Below are positions 23,086-35,488 of a stretch of 64,000 nucleotides of DNA, in pieces. A program made the position numbers and the translations under genes. The first letter of the stretch is position 1. Each line of letters opens with the position of its first letter. This DNA comes from Endothia cerciana. Its lineage: Eukaryota > Ascomycota > Sordariomycetes > Diaporthales > Cryphonectriaceae. The notes beneath the pieces were generated by a model. The model was not told the origin of the DNA. It searched no databases and was given only the letters and a program-made list of their open reading frames with translations. The stretch is taken from contig JALRMH010000010.1 of NCBI GenBank assembly GCA_026119935.1, forward strand, positions 682,001 through 746,000. The letters run 5' to 3'.

Positions 23086-24573
23086 CGTTACTTCGAGTTG
23101 GTTATGAGGGGTGTGAAGTCGCCTGCCTCTGATCTGAATTCCCTTGAGTTTTCGGCTTCGAAACAGTAAAAAGGTGTCATCTTGGTGACAGCTTCGGCCC
23201 CGTGATTCTCGGATATCAAACGCTGTGAAACTTAGGTACTCGAGTGGACCTGCTGCTCATGGTGAGATCATGCGCCTCACTTATCCAAGCGATGGCCATT
23301 GCTAGACTGGCATTGGCAATACTTTAGCCCGTGGTCCATAAGTAGCACCGCGATATTGGTAAGAGTTGCTGTACTTATTCCGCACCGCGCTTCTACATCT
23401 ATAGCAAGGTGCCATAGTACCGCCCAGCCAACACGCCAGAGCAAGAAGTTTCGACACCCAGCCGAGACAATGTACCCACCTGGCATCTGATCGTAGCGAT
23501 CTTAACCTTATTTCACGCAACCTGCTGAATAATCGATCATTCCCACAGCTGCTTTCCGTTATGACAGCACGGTCTGGGATCCACTAGCATTTTGACGAGG
23601 AATCCACCTTCACTTTACAAAGCCCGCCTGTCAAGCAAAGCTTACAAAGTTAATGGCCTGCCATGCAAGCTTTTCAAGTAAGCTTATTGATCAGAAATGG
23701 AGAGGATTCCAAAGAAATAGAGGAACACCAGGCTATTAGTCTTGCAAGCCTGCTTGACAGAGCCGAGCAGCTATCGGAGGAGATCGGTAGCTCGGTCTAC
23801 TAGATGGGCTCATTGTGTGCAGCGTCGTCTGCTAGTGATCAGGCGTTTGGTGGCTGCATTATCTCAGCTGGGCGTCCAACTTCCTTGCTATGTAAGATGC
23901 TGGGTGAGCATACGTTGGCTGCAGCTGGCTGGACGACAGACCGAAATCACCGATATCCAGGAACGGCATTCCGTAACAACGCTTGCCAGGCAGCTAGGCC
24001 GAGCCGAAGGCCCTCAGAAGCAGTCGTCGTGAGGCCGAGTGGATATCCGAAGCGGGGCCGTGGTGCTGCCGTATCCCCTCGCACATCCGAGATAAAACCG
24101 AGTGCCCGGAGCTAAGAGGCAAGGCTGGGCCTCATTCCATGAGCCACAGCACCGCTGAAGATTCTCCGACGCCAGCATACAGCAGGGTCAGCATGCCACT
24201 TGTTCGGCGATATGTCTGCCATGCTTTGTCTGCTCGCGCCTCCTGTCTCCGCGCCATCGCGTCCTCATTGCAGATGTGAGAATGTTTGTGTCAGCTCGGC
24301 GTTGCGAGCTGGCTGCTAGTGCTTAGTAGAAGACGTCGTGGGAATGGGACTGGTGTTATCAAGTTGAATATTTAAGTGTCCCAGTCCTCCTCGTTGACTT
24401 GCTCGTGATCCCAACGGCAAGCACTGGGAACCTCTCAACTCGTCGATCAGGATTTGTTCAATTTAAAACGCAAGAGACGCTTTGCTTCTGAAGTTAGAGC
24501 GCTTCCACAAAGTGCCAGGCAGACGTCGACAACTCCCCCAATCTCAAGCATCTACAAACCCCAGACAGCCAAG
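23086..24573. other. Intergenic stretch
   Basis: Between the SRPBCC gene and the luciferase-domain gene. ORFs of 60-103 codons lack similarity. No RNA gene or repeat was recognised. Confidence 0.55.
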
Positions 24574-25359
24574 ATGGAAGCTCTGCACTCCCTGGAAGCC
24601 TTCATTAAGGCCCGACCTCTCCTCAGCGCAGCCGGGGCGCTTGTCCTTGGGGCCGGGATTATTGCCTACCAGGACTATCGATCGTATGTCGCTCTTGGGC
24701 CACATGGGCTGCCCGACACATTCTGGGGCTGGTACAAGCAGCTCAAGATGAGCCACATGTCCCGCAAGGACACCACAGTCCCAGCGCCTTATGATCTCGA
24801 CAAGGTGGCAGGTCCCCACGACCGGAGTAGCTACCTGCCGCAGTCACAAACCGAGGCCCTGAGATGGCGGCCGGGCAACAAGCCACCGCAAATTCCAGGG
24901 TTTGTTGCACCACAAAGACAGGTGACAGACCAGGCGAGCAGTGCGACCAAGAAGGTTATGTTCGAATACCTCGATGCGCTGGTCACCGCGAACCCAAACG
25001 TACTGCAGACGCAGGTGTCAGTGCTAGAGGGACCAGTTCCGGCGATGGGAATGAAGGGATTCGAGGCAATGCCGGAAAGTTCCAAACCCAATGTCCTGAG
25101 GAAGACGCGGGGTGAGATGTGCCATATCCACCCTCCAGACGGCAGCACGCATCTATTGCTGAGTCTGGCAGACCAAAAGAAGGTGGTCGAGCTAGGTTGG
25201 GGACGTCGGCACCGACTCAGCGGAGGCGAGATACTGCCCTGGAACTACACGCTCATCTATGCTCCTCGCAACGAGGATGAGGTAGCTGTCTGGAAGAGGA
25301 TCGTCAATGGTGCGGCCAGCTTCTGCTGCGCTGATGTGTCTGAGATCCAGGCTCCTTGA
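24574..25359 (+). CDS. Luciferase-domain (DUF5519-type) protein, single membrane anchor
   Basis: Single exon of 261 residues. The ATG at 24574 (MEALHSLEAF) is chosen; the frame is open further upstream but only from a TTG. A hydrophobic segment at about 15-37 (LLSAAGALVLGAGIIAYQDY) looks like a signal anchor. The C-terminal half has the domain signature GEMCHIHPPDGSTHLLLS, a following helix VVELGWGRRHRLSGG and the terminal block LIYAPRNEDEVAVW. Proteins of this kind are common in ascomycetes and have no established function; the Pfam name does not imply light emission. Intronless, plus strand, isolated from its neighbours. Confidence 0.82.
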   Translation: MEALHSLEAFIKARPLLSAAGALVLGAGIIAYQDYRSYVALGPHGLPDTFWGWYKQLKMSHMSRKDTTVPAPYDLDKVAGPHDRSSYLPQSQTEALRWRPGNKPPQIPGFVAPQRQVTDQASSATKKVMFEYLDALVTANPNVLQTQVSVLEGPVPAMGMKGFEAMPESSKPNVLRKTRGEMCHIHPPDGSTHLLLSLADQKKVVELGWGRRHRLSGGEILPWNYTLIYAPRNEDEVAVWKRIVNGAASFCCADVSEIQAP

Positions 25360-26564
25360 GCGGGTACAGGGCAGCACGAGTAGCTCTGCTGCCGGATTGG
25401 CATGGCCGGTGACAATTTTGAGTGATGGATTGCAGACACTGTACACATCTTGAGGAGTATGTAGAGGATCAACAAGGACCGGTTTCCCTTTCCCCATCAG
25501 TGGTCTGTGCCACTGCTGGCTGTTCTCTGTGATTTGTAGGAGCTCTAGGAGCCTCGCCCGGGTCGAAGGAGATAGCCACAGGCGAGGACTATGATGGTCC
25601 AGTCGGTAGTATTTGTTCTTGCAGCTTTTGTCTGTCTGTGACAGATGTCATCTGACCAGCTTCCTCTCGAACTCGACGCAAAACGCACCGAGAGGGAGAC
25701 GCCCTCCAGGAGAAGACTCGTGATAAAAGGTGAGGAGTAGCCGGTAGAAGGAGCTGCGTTGGGCTGGGATAAAGAAGAGCATATAGCACTGACCTGCCTT
25801 GATACAACCTACCTGGGGACTCTTTTGGAGATAACATATCACGTTGCTGAAGATGATGGTGCAGGGAGTCAGAATGGTAGGATCAGAAGGAAGGCAGAAT
25901 GTGTCTTGACAAGAACGGGTGTTGAAGTTTTGGGTGGATCTGATATAAGGTTACCCTTGGCTTACGGAACCCTCACCGCGCTGCTATCACCCCAGCTCAG
26001 CTAAGCTGAGCTCCCAAATGGCCCACTCGAGGTTGGCCCGTGCTTTCCGCAGCAAGACGATAGTGACGAAGCAGCGACATTGAATTGGAGGGTCGCCGCG
26101 GCGGGAAACTAACTCGCTCCGAACGCTCGTCAAGCCTGCTCATTGACTTGCTTGTGAGCATACTGTGGCACTAATTCGTCTTTTCTACTGATTCCTCACT
26201 GTCGCTCCCTGTCCTTGCGTCGACATCGCTGTATCTCAACCAGCGACCAAGCTATCATCTTACCCTCCACTTCCCCCTCCTCGTCCTCCCAACACCTCGG
26301 CGCCCACGACCAGCTGTTCTACTCACCCCCCGCGATCGTCAATCATAGCAGGGAGACAGCGACTGCGACGGTAGTGACGCGCTCTTCCGGTAACACGCCT
26401 GCGCTGCGCTCCCCTGTGTGGAACGTCAGGACCAGTGACCAGCTACTGGAGGACAGCGTTGGGGAAAGGACAAGAGACAGAGGCAGCTGAAAAAGAGAAA
26501 CAAGAACAAGAAGGGGATCTCAGAAAATAAGAATCGTATCACGGCAATAACCGGGTCCGACGGC
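25360..26564. other. Intergenic stretch, Vps35 promoter
   Basis: Holds overlapping short ORFs (25589-26004, 26215-26490) with no similarity. The final 350 bp is rich in pyrimidines and then purines, as in a fungal promoter and leader. No gene is supported. Confidence 0.5.
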
Positions 26565-29450
26565 ATGGCTGCTCCTGCCCCGCCAGAGGACCAGGTCCGT
26601 CTGCTGAGCGATGCCCTTGAGGCAGTCCGCCACCAGACCGGCCTGATGCGCAAGTGCCTCGACATGCCTGGCAAGCTTATGGATGCTCTCAAGTGCTGGT
26701 ATGTCCATGTCTATCCCGAGGCCATCACCAGGGACCACTTCCTTATCCTCCAGGAACGCTGACGCTCACGGTCCTCTCCTGACAGCTCTACTCTCGTCTC
26801 CGAGCTCCGCACATCCAGCCTCGGCCCCAAACAATACTATGAACTCTACATGGCCGTCTTCGATGCCATGCGCTACCTTTCAGTCCACCTTCGTGAGAAC
26901 CACCCCGTCAACCATCTCGCCGACCTTTACGAACTTGTCCAATATGCGGGAAACATCGTCCCCCGCCTCTACCTCATGATCACTGTCGGCACCGCGTACA
27001 TGTCCATCGACGGCGCCCCTGTGAAAGAGCTCATGAAGGACATGATGGATATGAGCAGGGGCGTCCAGCACCCTATTCGGGGTTTGTTCTTGCGGTATTA
27101 CCTGTCCGGTCAGGCGAGGGACTTCTTACCTACTGGTGATGGCGACGGGCCAGAGGGCAACCTGCAGGACTCCATCAGCTTCGTTCTTACCAATTTCGTC
27201 GAGATGAACAAGCTGTGGGTTCGCTTGCAGCATCAAGGTCACTCCAGAGAGCGCGAGATGCGCACCCAGGAGCGCAGGGAGCTCCAGCTCCTCGTGGGCA
27301 GCAACATTGTGCGCCTGAGCCAGTTGGTCGATCTGGAGACCTACAAGCACGGTATCCTTGCGCCTCTACTGGAACAGGTGGTGCAGTGTCGCGATGTCCT
27401 AGCACAGGAATACCTGCTTGAGGTCATCACTCAGGTCTTCCCTGACGAATATCACCTCCACACCCTCGACCAGTTCCTCGCGGCTGTCTCGAGGCTGAAC
27501 CCACACGTCAACGTCAAGGCGATCGTGATAGGACTGATGGACCGGCTCTCCGATTATGCCGAAAGAGAATCACAAGGGGAGGCCGCAGAAGACCGGGCGA
27601 AGGTGGAGGAGGACGCCCTAGCAGATCTCTTGGAGAAGGTGAAGCTCAGACAGGAGCAGCCACAGTCCGGAGACCACCAGCCCGAGCAGCCATCAGGCTC
27701 CAATGGCGATCGCGCTGAAGGCGAGGCTGCCCCGACATCCGAGTCACAGCCGCCCGAGTCCGAGTCCGAGTCCGAGTCCTCGCAATCAATAGCGGATACG
27801 GAAACAACTGCTGTGGATGGGGAGGAGCCGACGATACCAGTAGAACACCGAGGCATACCGGAAAGTGTGCCACTGTACGAGATCTTCTTCGGACAAGTGA
27901 CGCACCTGGTCGAGGCACAACGTTTGCCCGTGCAGGACACGATCGCACTCCTGGTATCTCTCACAAACCTAGCTCTCAACATCTATCCCGAACGCCTCGA
28001 CTATGTTGACCAGGTCCTTGATTATGCCAACGTCAAAGTCCACGAGCATACCAACAGCGCGGACCTGCACTCGCCAGTCGCCCAGCAGAGTCTCCTCGCC
28101 CTGCTGCAAGCCCCTCTGAAACGATACGTCTCCATCTTTACCGCTTTGTCTCTCCCGACTTATGTGCCGCTGCTTCAATCCCAAACGTACCCTACTAGGC
28201 GTGCGGTCGCCGGCGAAGTTGCACGCACCCTTCTTAAGAATCATACCCTGATAGTGACGACGACCCAGTTGGAGAATGTGCTTGGTGTTCTGGGGGTTCT
28301 GGTGAAAGAAGGCACCCAGTCTCAGCCCGGTTATCCTGGAGCCCCAGCGCGGGCGCGTACCGTGGAGACGGACGAGACAATGGAAGAGCAAGGCTGGCTT
28401 GCCCGCCTGATCCACCTGCTCGCCGCAGAAAACAACGACACTCAGTTCAAGTTGTTGCAAATAACACGGAAAGCCTACGCTGAAGGCAACGAGCGCATAC
28501 GTACCACGACGCCTCCCCTGATCACGGCGGGCATGAAGTTGGCCCGCCGCTTCAAGACCCGGGAGCACCTTGATGACAACTGGTCAACACAGTCATCTGC
28601 ACTGTACAAGTTCATGCACTCTGCGTTGTCGCAGTTGTACACGCGCGTGAACGCCGCTGGCGCCTCTGAATTGGCACTTAGGCTATTCTGTGCCTGCGGG
28701 CAGACGGCAGACCAGACTGGCCACGAGGAGGTGGCATATGAGTTCTTTGCGCAAGCCTTTACCGTGTACGAGGAGGCGGTTAGTGACTCCAAGGCGCAGT
28801 TCCAGGCTGTGTGCGTGATCGCCTCGTCCCTGCATCAAACGCGTAACTTTGGCAAGGAGAACTACGACACCCTGATCACCAAGTGCGCCCAGCACGCTAG
28901 TAAACTGCTAAGGAAACCAGATCAGTGCCGAGCTGTGTATTTGGCGAGTCACCTGTGGTGGGCTAATCCGATTGCCGCAAATGGTGAGGAGGACGACAAG
29001 AATGTGAGTCATCGATCCCTAATTCATTCCCTCGCGGAGTCTCGTTAGAATGGATACTAACCAGACGGACGGTCCAGCTCTACCGTGACGGCAAGAGAGT
29101 CCTTGAATGCCTTCAGCGTGCCCTCCGCGTAGCGGACTCATGCATGGAGACGGCGACCTCTATCGAGCTCTTTGTGGAAATTCTGGACAGATATGTGTAC
29201 TACTTTGACCAGCACAACGAAGCGGTAAGACCGTTTCCACTGTCTGTTTCACGAGATAGGCGTGACTGACTAAAAGTCCTTACAGGTCACCACCAAATAT
29301 CTGAACGGGCTCATTGAGCTCATCCACTCCAACCTCGCTGGCAACCAACAAGACTCCGCGTCCATCGAGAATAGTAAAAAGCATTTCTACCACACCCTGG
29401 AGATAATCAAGAGTAAGGAGTATGAGGGTATCGTGTTGACTCCGAAGTGA
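26565..29450 (+). CDS. VPS35: Retromer cargo-recognition subunit Vps35
   Basis: Four exons, 26565-26698, 26786-29003, 29078-29224 and 29286-29450, give 887 residues. The N-terminus LSDALEAVRHQTGLMRKCLD and the block LRTSSLGPKQYYELYM are diagnostic. PRLYL at about residues 104-108 is the motif contacting Vps26/Rab7. The rest is an alpha-solenoid, with HPIRGLFLRYYL, and DEYHLHTLDQFLAAVSRL and its C-terminal DSCMETATSIELFVEILDRYVYYF. A long acidic Ser/Glu linker (including four GAGTCC repeats near 27760) splits the solenoid, as in other filamentous fungi. It builds the retromer coat with Vps26/Vps29 and recycles receptors from endosome to Golgi. All introns lie at the ends of the gene. Conserved housekeeping gene, high confidence. 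Confidence 0.96.
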
Positions 29451-30054
29451 GGGGCCGGGGAGGGGGGCGGGTTACAGCTAGAGGTCAATACGTGATGCAT
29501 AGAAGTCGCGAGGCTCGGCGACACAGCGGAGGAGGGTGGAGGGCTGGTTTCGGCAAAGCTGCTCAAGCCTGGCGACGAGGATAGGCAAATGAGAATCCGA
29601 GCTTTGCCTTACGCAAGGCTGGGACAAGAGAGTCATCGGCTTACCAGTCTTGGGTATTCATGGCCACATCAGCCCTCCGCGAAAGCACAACAACATGCCC
29701 TGCAAGCGTCAGCTACGCAGGTGTTCTTCTTGTAGATACTCGAACAACTTGTAATGATGAAGCTCCTAGCATGTCAACATCCTGAAGACGCTCTCCTAGA
29801 CCATGACTGGAGGCGGGGAGACCCATGAACGAACGAGTGCACGTGCGATATTCCAGATCATGCTCAGCTGTTTCTTCCCCAGGAGGTACTATCCGAGAAC
29901 CCAGGGTATGTATGTAATTTTTATATAAAAACCGGAAAGATCTACCAACTCCGGAACGCCATGCGATGCCATGCTGTGGTCCAGAAGCATATATCCTGCC
30001 TGCCGTGTCCATTCCCCTCCTTCCCTCGCGGTGTCATGAAAGCACGACACGGCG
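29451..30054. other. Intergenic stretch between convergent genes
   Basis: Shared 3' region of Vps35 and the M28 peptidase. No feature is seen beyond short noise frames. Confidence 0.6.
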
Positions 30055-32845
30055 CTAACCCTGCCATTCCCTGAGTGGCACCGTGGCGTCCCGGATAATG
30101 CGTGCCGTCTTCTCGACCGTGATGTTGGCTAGCGTCCAGTTCCCGGACTCGACGACGTCGCGGATGGCCGGGAAGAAGGCCTCGTCGTAGCCGGACCAGA
30201 GCTGTGGGCCGAACACGACATGGCGGAATTGCGTGCGATTGGGTATCTACAGCGATGACGGGTGTTAGTTTCCGGGCGGTTCGTAAAGAGAATGGCTTTT
30301 GTGGGGGAGAGGCCGGGGAGTCACTTACACCGCCTCCTTGAGCCACGTCAAGAAGTCCCGTCTCAAATTGCGACATGAGATTGTTAAACTCGCACCTCTT
30401 GGACCCCAGCCGAATCGGTTCCCATCCGTTAGCCGCCAGGATGCTGTTCTGCCAGATATGCTCCCAGTCCTGGAACGAGCCCACTGCTTCAATCACCTCC
30501 AAGACCGCCTTCTTCAGCACGTTCATGTCCAGCGGCGTTTGACCATTCTGATTGGCACCCATTTTTTCGGCCCAGTCAGATACTTCGTTCGTCCACTTGT
30601 AAAGCGCATTGGCGTACGCAGCCATGTCGAAGGGAAGCACAGGTCGATCGGAGAGTTCCAGGATGAGTAGGCCTAAAAGTTCGGCCATTATGCCGTGGTA
30701 AGTGAAGCCGGGATCGCCGACCGTGTCCATCCAGTCGAAGTTGTCGTAATTGGAGTGATACGGGTGAAATGGGCCACCGGGTTCTTCAAAGAACAAGTCG
30801 ATAGATGAAACTCCGGCGATATCCTGGAACGCGACGTAGTCTGAGCCGGCACCGAGACCCTCGAGCTCGGCTCCACGACGATCCCATAGCTCGCGCAAAG
30901 TTGTATTGTAGTTCGGATCGTAGACTCGGTCAATGACGCGATAGAGGATCTTCTGGAAGACAGGGGAACCAGAGGCGTGAAATTCGTCACCGACAATCGG
31001 GGTGTCAATGTTGATGTAGACATAGCCATCTTGGCGCAGTCCATCGAGGTTCTTCTCGACAAACTCCGTCGACCCGATCAAGTTGTATTCCTCGGCGTCC
31101 CATGACATGAACTCAATCGTCCGTTGTGGCCTCCAGCCTCGTTCGACCAAGTCGCCAAATATCCGGACCATCTCCATCATGATCGCACTACCTGAGCCAG
31201 GGTCCGTGGCGCCGTATGACCAAGCATCTCGGTGGTTGCCGATGATGATAGACTTCTCCGGCTGCTCGACCCCAACAATGCGGCCGTACACGTTCCAGAT
31301 GGGCTGCTGGGTGTTCTCATCCTGTTCGTTCTTGAGGCGTACGACCGGCCCAGAGAGGTTGCCTGTCCACCACTGTCCAACATCAGGAACACCACCCACC
31401 CATTCCTCAGGGCACGGCTGACCGAACCCGTTGATGTGCTGAAGAAGGATCTGAGCGTCACGCCAGGCCAGTGGCAAGCTGGGAATCTGCACGAGGCCCG
31501 TGGTCTGCTCCGGTTTCATCCTCGGCATTCCTTGCTTGCTCTCCCATCCCGGCGTCAACACGTCACCGACGACCCAGCTCATCAGACTGACACCACCGCG
31601 CTGGACCCCGTCGGCAGGCATGAAGCGGCCGTTAGGCGCCACATCGCCCCGCAGGAAGCCGTCATCCTTAGGGTCGCTGTAGATGATGCAGCCCGCAAAT
31701 CCCGCCAGCTCCGCGGCCTTGATCTTGAGGGCGCGGTCGCCCTCCGTTCCGTAGTATTTCACGAGAGCGATGGCGCCTTTCGTGTCGATCCCGCTATCAT
31801 AGAGCCTCTTGAAGTCTTCCCGGGATCCATAATTAGCGTAGATGAGCGGGCCTTTCACATCGCCTGATTTCGAATGGCCGTGGAAGGCATAGGTCATGTG
31901 GCCAGCGGTCTCCTCGCTCGGATCACCCTCCTCAAGCTTGGCGGTCCAGATGGGCTTGCCTGTCCCGTCGAGTATCTGGACTGCGCGACCATCGGGCTTG
32001 GGATAGTTAAGGTACACGTTGTACTCATCCACAGTAACGTCCTCGAGTCCGTACTTGACGAAAAGGTTCTTTGTGTCCATTGCCAGTGCGTAGTCTCCTT
32101 CGGATCCGGCAATATGCGCGTACGAGGTGAAGTGTTTCAGGTTGTCCCGTATTCTCTCCTTGTCGACGCTACCCTGGACGTGTATGCGCACGCTTTCCGG
32201 ATCGAACATCTGGCCGCCCCCGAGCCGCCGTGCCATGTTGGAGAATATGTCGCTCATGAAGAGCAGATAGAGGAAGCCCATGATGAGAAGTATAGCAAAT
32301 ACGCGCCCGATCATGATGAAGGTTGCGGTGGAAGACATATCGGGCACGCACCGCCGTCTCGACCTGTGATCCTCGTTGCTACTGCTGTCTGGCTGCTCGC
32401 CTAGCCTGATAGATGGTAGTCTCGGTAATCGCCAGCGCCAAGACTTCCACCGGGGCAGCGATAGTGAAAATGGCATCCTCTTCGCCCATATCGAGGACCT
32501 TGTGCTTGCATCGTCGTCTATCTCCAGCTCTTGCATCTCCCTCCGCACATGATCCTCCTCCCCGCCGTCCTCGGAATCGGAGTATTCCTCATCTGTCTCG
32601 ACGGTGGGTGGTCGGTAGCCCCCGGGTCTTCGCATAGGGTGTGTAGATGACGGGGTGCCATTGGCGGGAGTGGACGGGGCGCCAGGGCTCAGCAGGCTTT
32701 GTGACTCGAACTCGAGGTTGGAAGGGTCGTCGTATGGGGACGGAGATGGGCGGCGGGCCGGTTGATCGCTGGCTCCGGCGACGGCTTCATCGTAGGTGGG
32801 AATAGGGGGGACCGGCTCGTAGGGGTGGTTATCCTTCGGCGCCAT
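30055..32845 (-). CDS. Glutamate carboxypeptidase II-like M28 peptidase (Vps70 type), type II membrane protein
   Basis: Two exons, 30329-32845 and 30055-30246, give 902 residues. The intron skips the frame that otherwise runs on to 29942. A cytosolic tail carries a PY-like PPIPTYDEA near residue 17, possibly a ubiquitin-ligase docking site. One TM spans about 174-198, followed by a PA domain and the M28 core: His538 in NHRDAW, Asp548 in DPGSGSA, Glu585/586 in SWDAEEYNLIGS, Asp in YINIDTP, and His in PYHSNYDNF. All ligands for two zinc ions and the catalytic Glu are present. A transferrin-receptor-like dimerisation domain forms the C-terminus. It probably acts in the vacuole/late secretory pathway, as yeast Vps70 is linked to vacuolar sorting. 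The substrate is unknown. Confidence 0.93.
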
Positions 32846-35488
32846 CGCGGTGAAAGATTGATAGTTGGGTTAGGAGCAAGAGCAGTTGCAATTGAAGCAA
32901 ACCCGGGCCGAGGAGAGCGGTTCCTCGAGCGAGGAAGTGCAGGGAAAAGGAAGGGGATCGAGCAAAGCAAAGCAAAGCAAAGCAAAGCAAAGCGAATGGA
33001 GGGTTCGATTCTAGGCGCGATACCCAGGCAAAGAGAAGGTCGTGGCAAAAGAGGCAGCGCTCTTCGGAGGCACTGATGGCGGCTTCATGGATGGACCGTG
33101 AGGATGGATCGACTGGCGACGGGGTCCTTATGCTGCCATGATGATGGAGATGGGTGATGGGGTGGTGGGCGAGACGAGGTTGTTGATTGTGAGAATGTCG
33201 TGGCCGATGCTGTCGCAATCGAGTACGGCAGCTTGGGCCGGTTCTGGGCCAGTACCCTTGATCCGCCAGGTAAGCTAGGTACAGTGGATGCAGCCTACAG
33301 GTGCGTAAATTTACGACACGCAGGCGGTTTGGGGGAGTGGCCCCCCCTCCTCCCCTTATCTGCCCTCCTGGACAAGAAAAAGAGACCCACTGTCCATCTG
33401 CAGGGGTCAAACACAAGGCCCACCCTTGGTCAGCAGCCTCGATCACCTGACCCTAGCATCTCAACGACCACCTACCACAGTATCAGTATCATGTCCATCC
33501 AATTCCGTATCCGTCTATCCGTAGGCGCACGCAGAAATGCATGGTGTTAGCCAGGCGGCTAACACGGAACACGAAGGGGGAAAGTATTACAAAACATTGG
33601 CTCGAGACACAGCCCTCCGAGGCTTCCTGCTTGCCATGACGATGGACCAGCAGACCCGTACGGATAATCTTCTGGCCATGACAGCGCCTTCACGCCTCTT
33701 CTTGAAGCTAAAAGTCTAAAAGGCAACAACAGACCTTGACCGCCACCCTACACAATGGCAGGACGGTTTTCTGAGGTTGTCAGCGGCAAGTTGGGACAGA
33801 TCGCAAGTCCTTGGCAAGGTCTATAGATCGATGATGTCGAGAAAGCGGACGATCGTTCTCAAGAGTTGCAGGTACCAGTTGAAGTGCATGTGATGCTCGC
33901 GTGTTTGCTCCGACATCTTGGGCTACCTCATTACTCGTAGCCAGGGCCAATCCTTTAATTGACCGCTAGAATGCCGCTTCTACCGTGCTGAACGTAGCAA
34001 GCCTTGACTGTCGAGTTAATGAGTAAGAAGCTTCACTTCAGCGTCGCCATCCACGGCCCTCGCGGCGCACTGATCGTGAGCACCATCCGCAGAGAATGGA
34101 CAAGGGCAATGCTCAGACAAAGATGGGAGGTTTCACTATCTCAGCGCAGATCTTACATTACTTTTTATCTATTCGACTCTGTGATCTTGGCCATGGATAT
34201 CGTTGCGGGCGTCCCACTCTTGAATCTTCCACCTACCTCTATGAGGGTGCTCGCCGTATGGGGGTGTTCGCCCTAGTTGGATTGGATCTTCAGGTTGTTC
34301 ATGGCAGCATGAGACTCTAACTCCTCCCATTCCGGCCAGCCGGACAGCGTCTAGCTTTCCGCAAGTGACAAATTCGGGCCTCTGTGCTCGGTGCGCGATG
34401 TGGCTAGCATTAGTCGAAATTAAGTAATAAATGACTTCGGGAGATATGATGTATGTATCTTGAAGCATATGATTTTATAATTGAAAGGGGTTTCATATAC
34501 AGATAACAGACGAAAATAGATCTTGTTATGCTCCAGTCGGTACTAGACTGTGAATAATTATTATACTATATATAGATACATATTTGTCAGCTATCAAGTG
34601 CCTTTCTCGTCGTGATAATTTTCATTTCCGCTCGTAACCTCTGACAGAGTAGAGACATGGGAGGACCTTTCCCTGCTCTGGTACTCAAAATGCCGTTTAA
34701 GTGCAACAGCTTCCGTACAAGGATGAGGAGAGAGAGGTATACAAGGTACAGTACCTAGCCATTCTGTACAGTGATTTTGGACTCCCTAAACTAAATGATG
34801 CTACGCTTAGTGCCAAAGAATCTTTTCGACATTTATTCAGCGGAGCGGAGGACGGGCCGGAAGCGGCTTGCCGTTCAAGGACCGTCCGGAGTGGAGTGTT
34901 GCAGATACCGTTCAATGCTAGAGTCTCTCGAGGGATTGGTCAATAAAATGAAAATACTAAGGAGGGATTGATCGAATCACACATGTCGAAGTACCTATAG
35001 GCTCCACCACCCCCAGCATACCCTTTCTAGAGAGGTTAATGATGTGGGAGGCAGGGTGTCAAAACTGACTTCCTGATTAGGGAGGCCTAGCTATTTACTC
35101 AGTAGGTAGGAATATTCTGCTCTAGACAGTCTTTCAGCGGTATATAAAGGTGCTTTAGGGATGGTCCTTGGGTCTCCTGGTCTCTTGACCGTGTTACCTG
35201 AATAACATCCCGGCTAGTAATAAACATATGTGCTAATTTGGGTTGCGGTCCTAGAGCTTATAGAGGGCCAGCGGATACTAAATCAAGTCGAACGGTTATA
35301 TATTTATTGGTCATATGTATGTCAGACCTGATTAACATTCTAGTCTTCAACAAGGTGTTGCAGCTAATCGACCGAGTCCTGCCCCAGTGTGCAACTCCCG
35401 CAGTTTTGGTATCCCCATCGCTCGTTCCATCTGACACATGTACGTCTCTAGCTGGCCAGCACCCCATTCTCTTATTTGTTTCTCCTCA
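32846..35488. other. Long intergenic, partly AT-rich
   Basis: The first 200 bp is the M28 leader with a 5-bp repeat. From about 34400 to 34620 the sequence is strongly AT-rich (runs such as TATACTATATATAG). No gene is supported; minus and plus frames of 70-205 codons near 32830-33550 start without ATG or lack similarity. It could hide non-coding RNA, but I cannot show one. Confidence 0.5.
32961..32990. repeat. 5-bp tandem repeat (AGCAA)6
   Basis: Six exact AGCAA units followed by a variant AGCGA, about 120 bp upstream of the M28 peptidase ATG. Probably in the promoter or 5' leader. Confidence 0.95.

Noticed and set aside
30686..32637. Long plus-strand ORFs (for example 31232-31867 and 31874-32404)
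   Set aside because: They are antisense to the conserved M28 peptidase coding sequence and share no family similarity; they are open because of the GC-biased codon use on the other strand.
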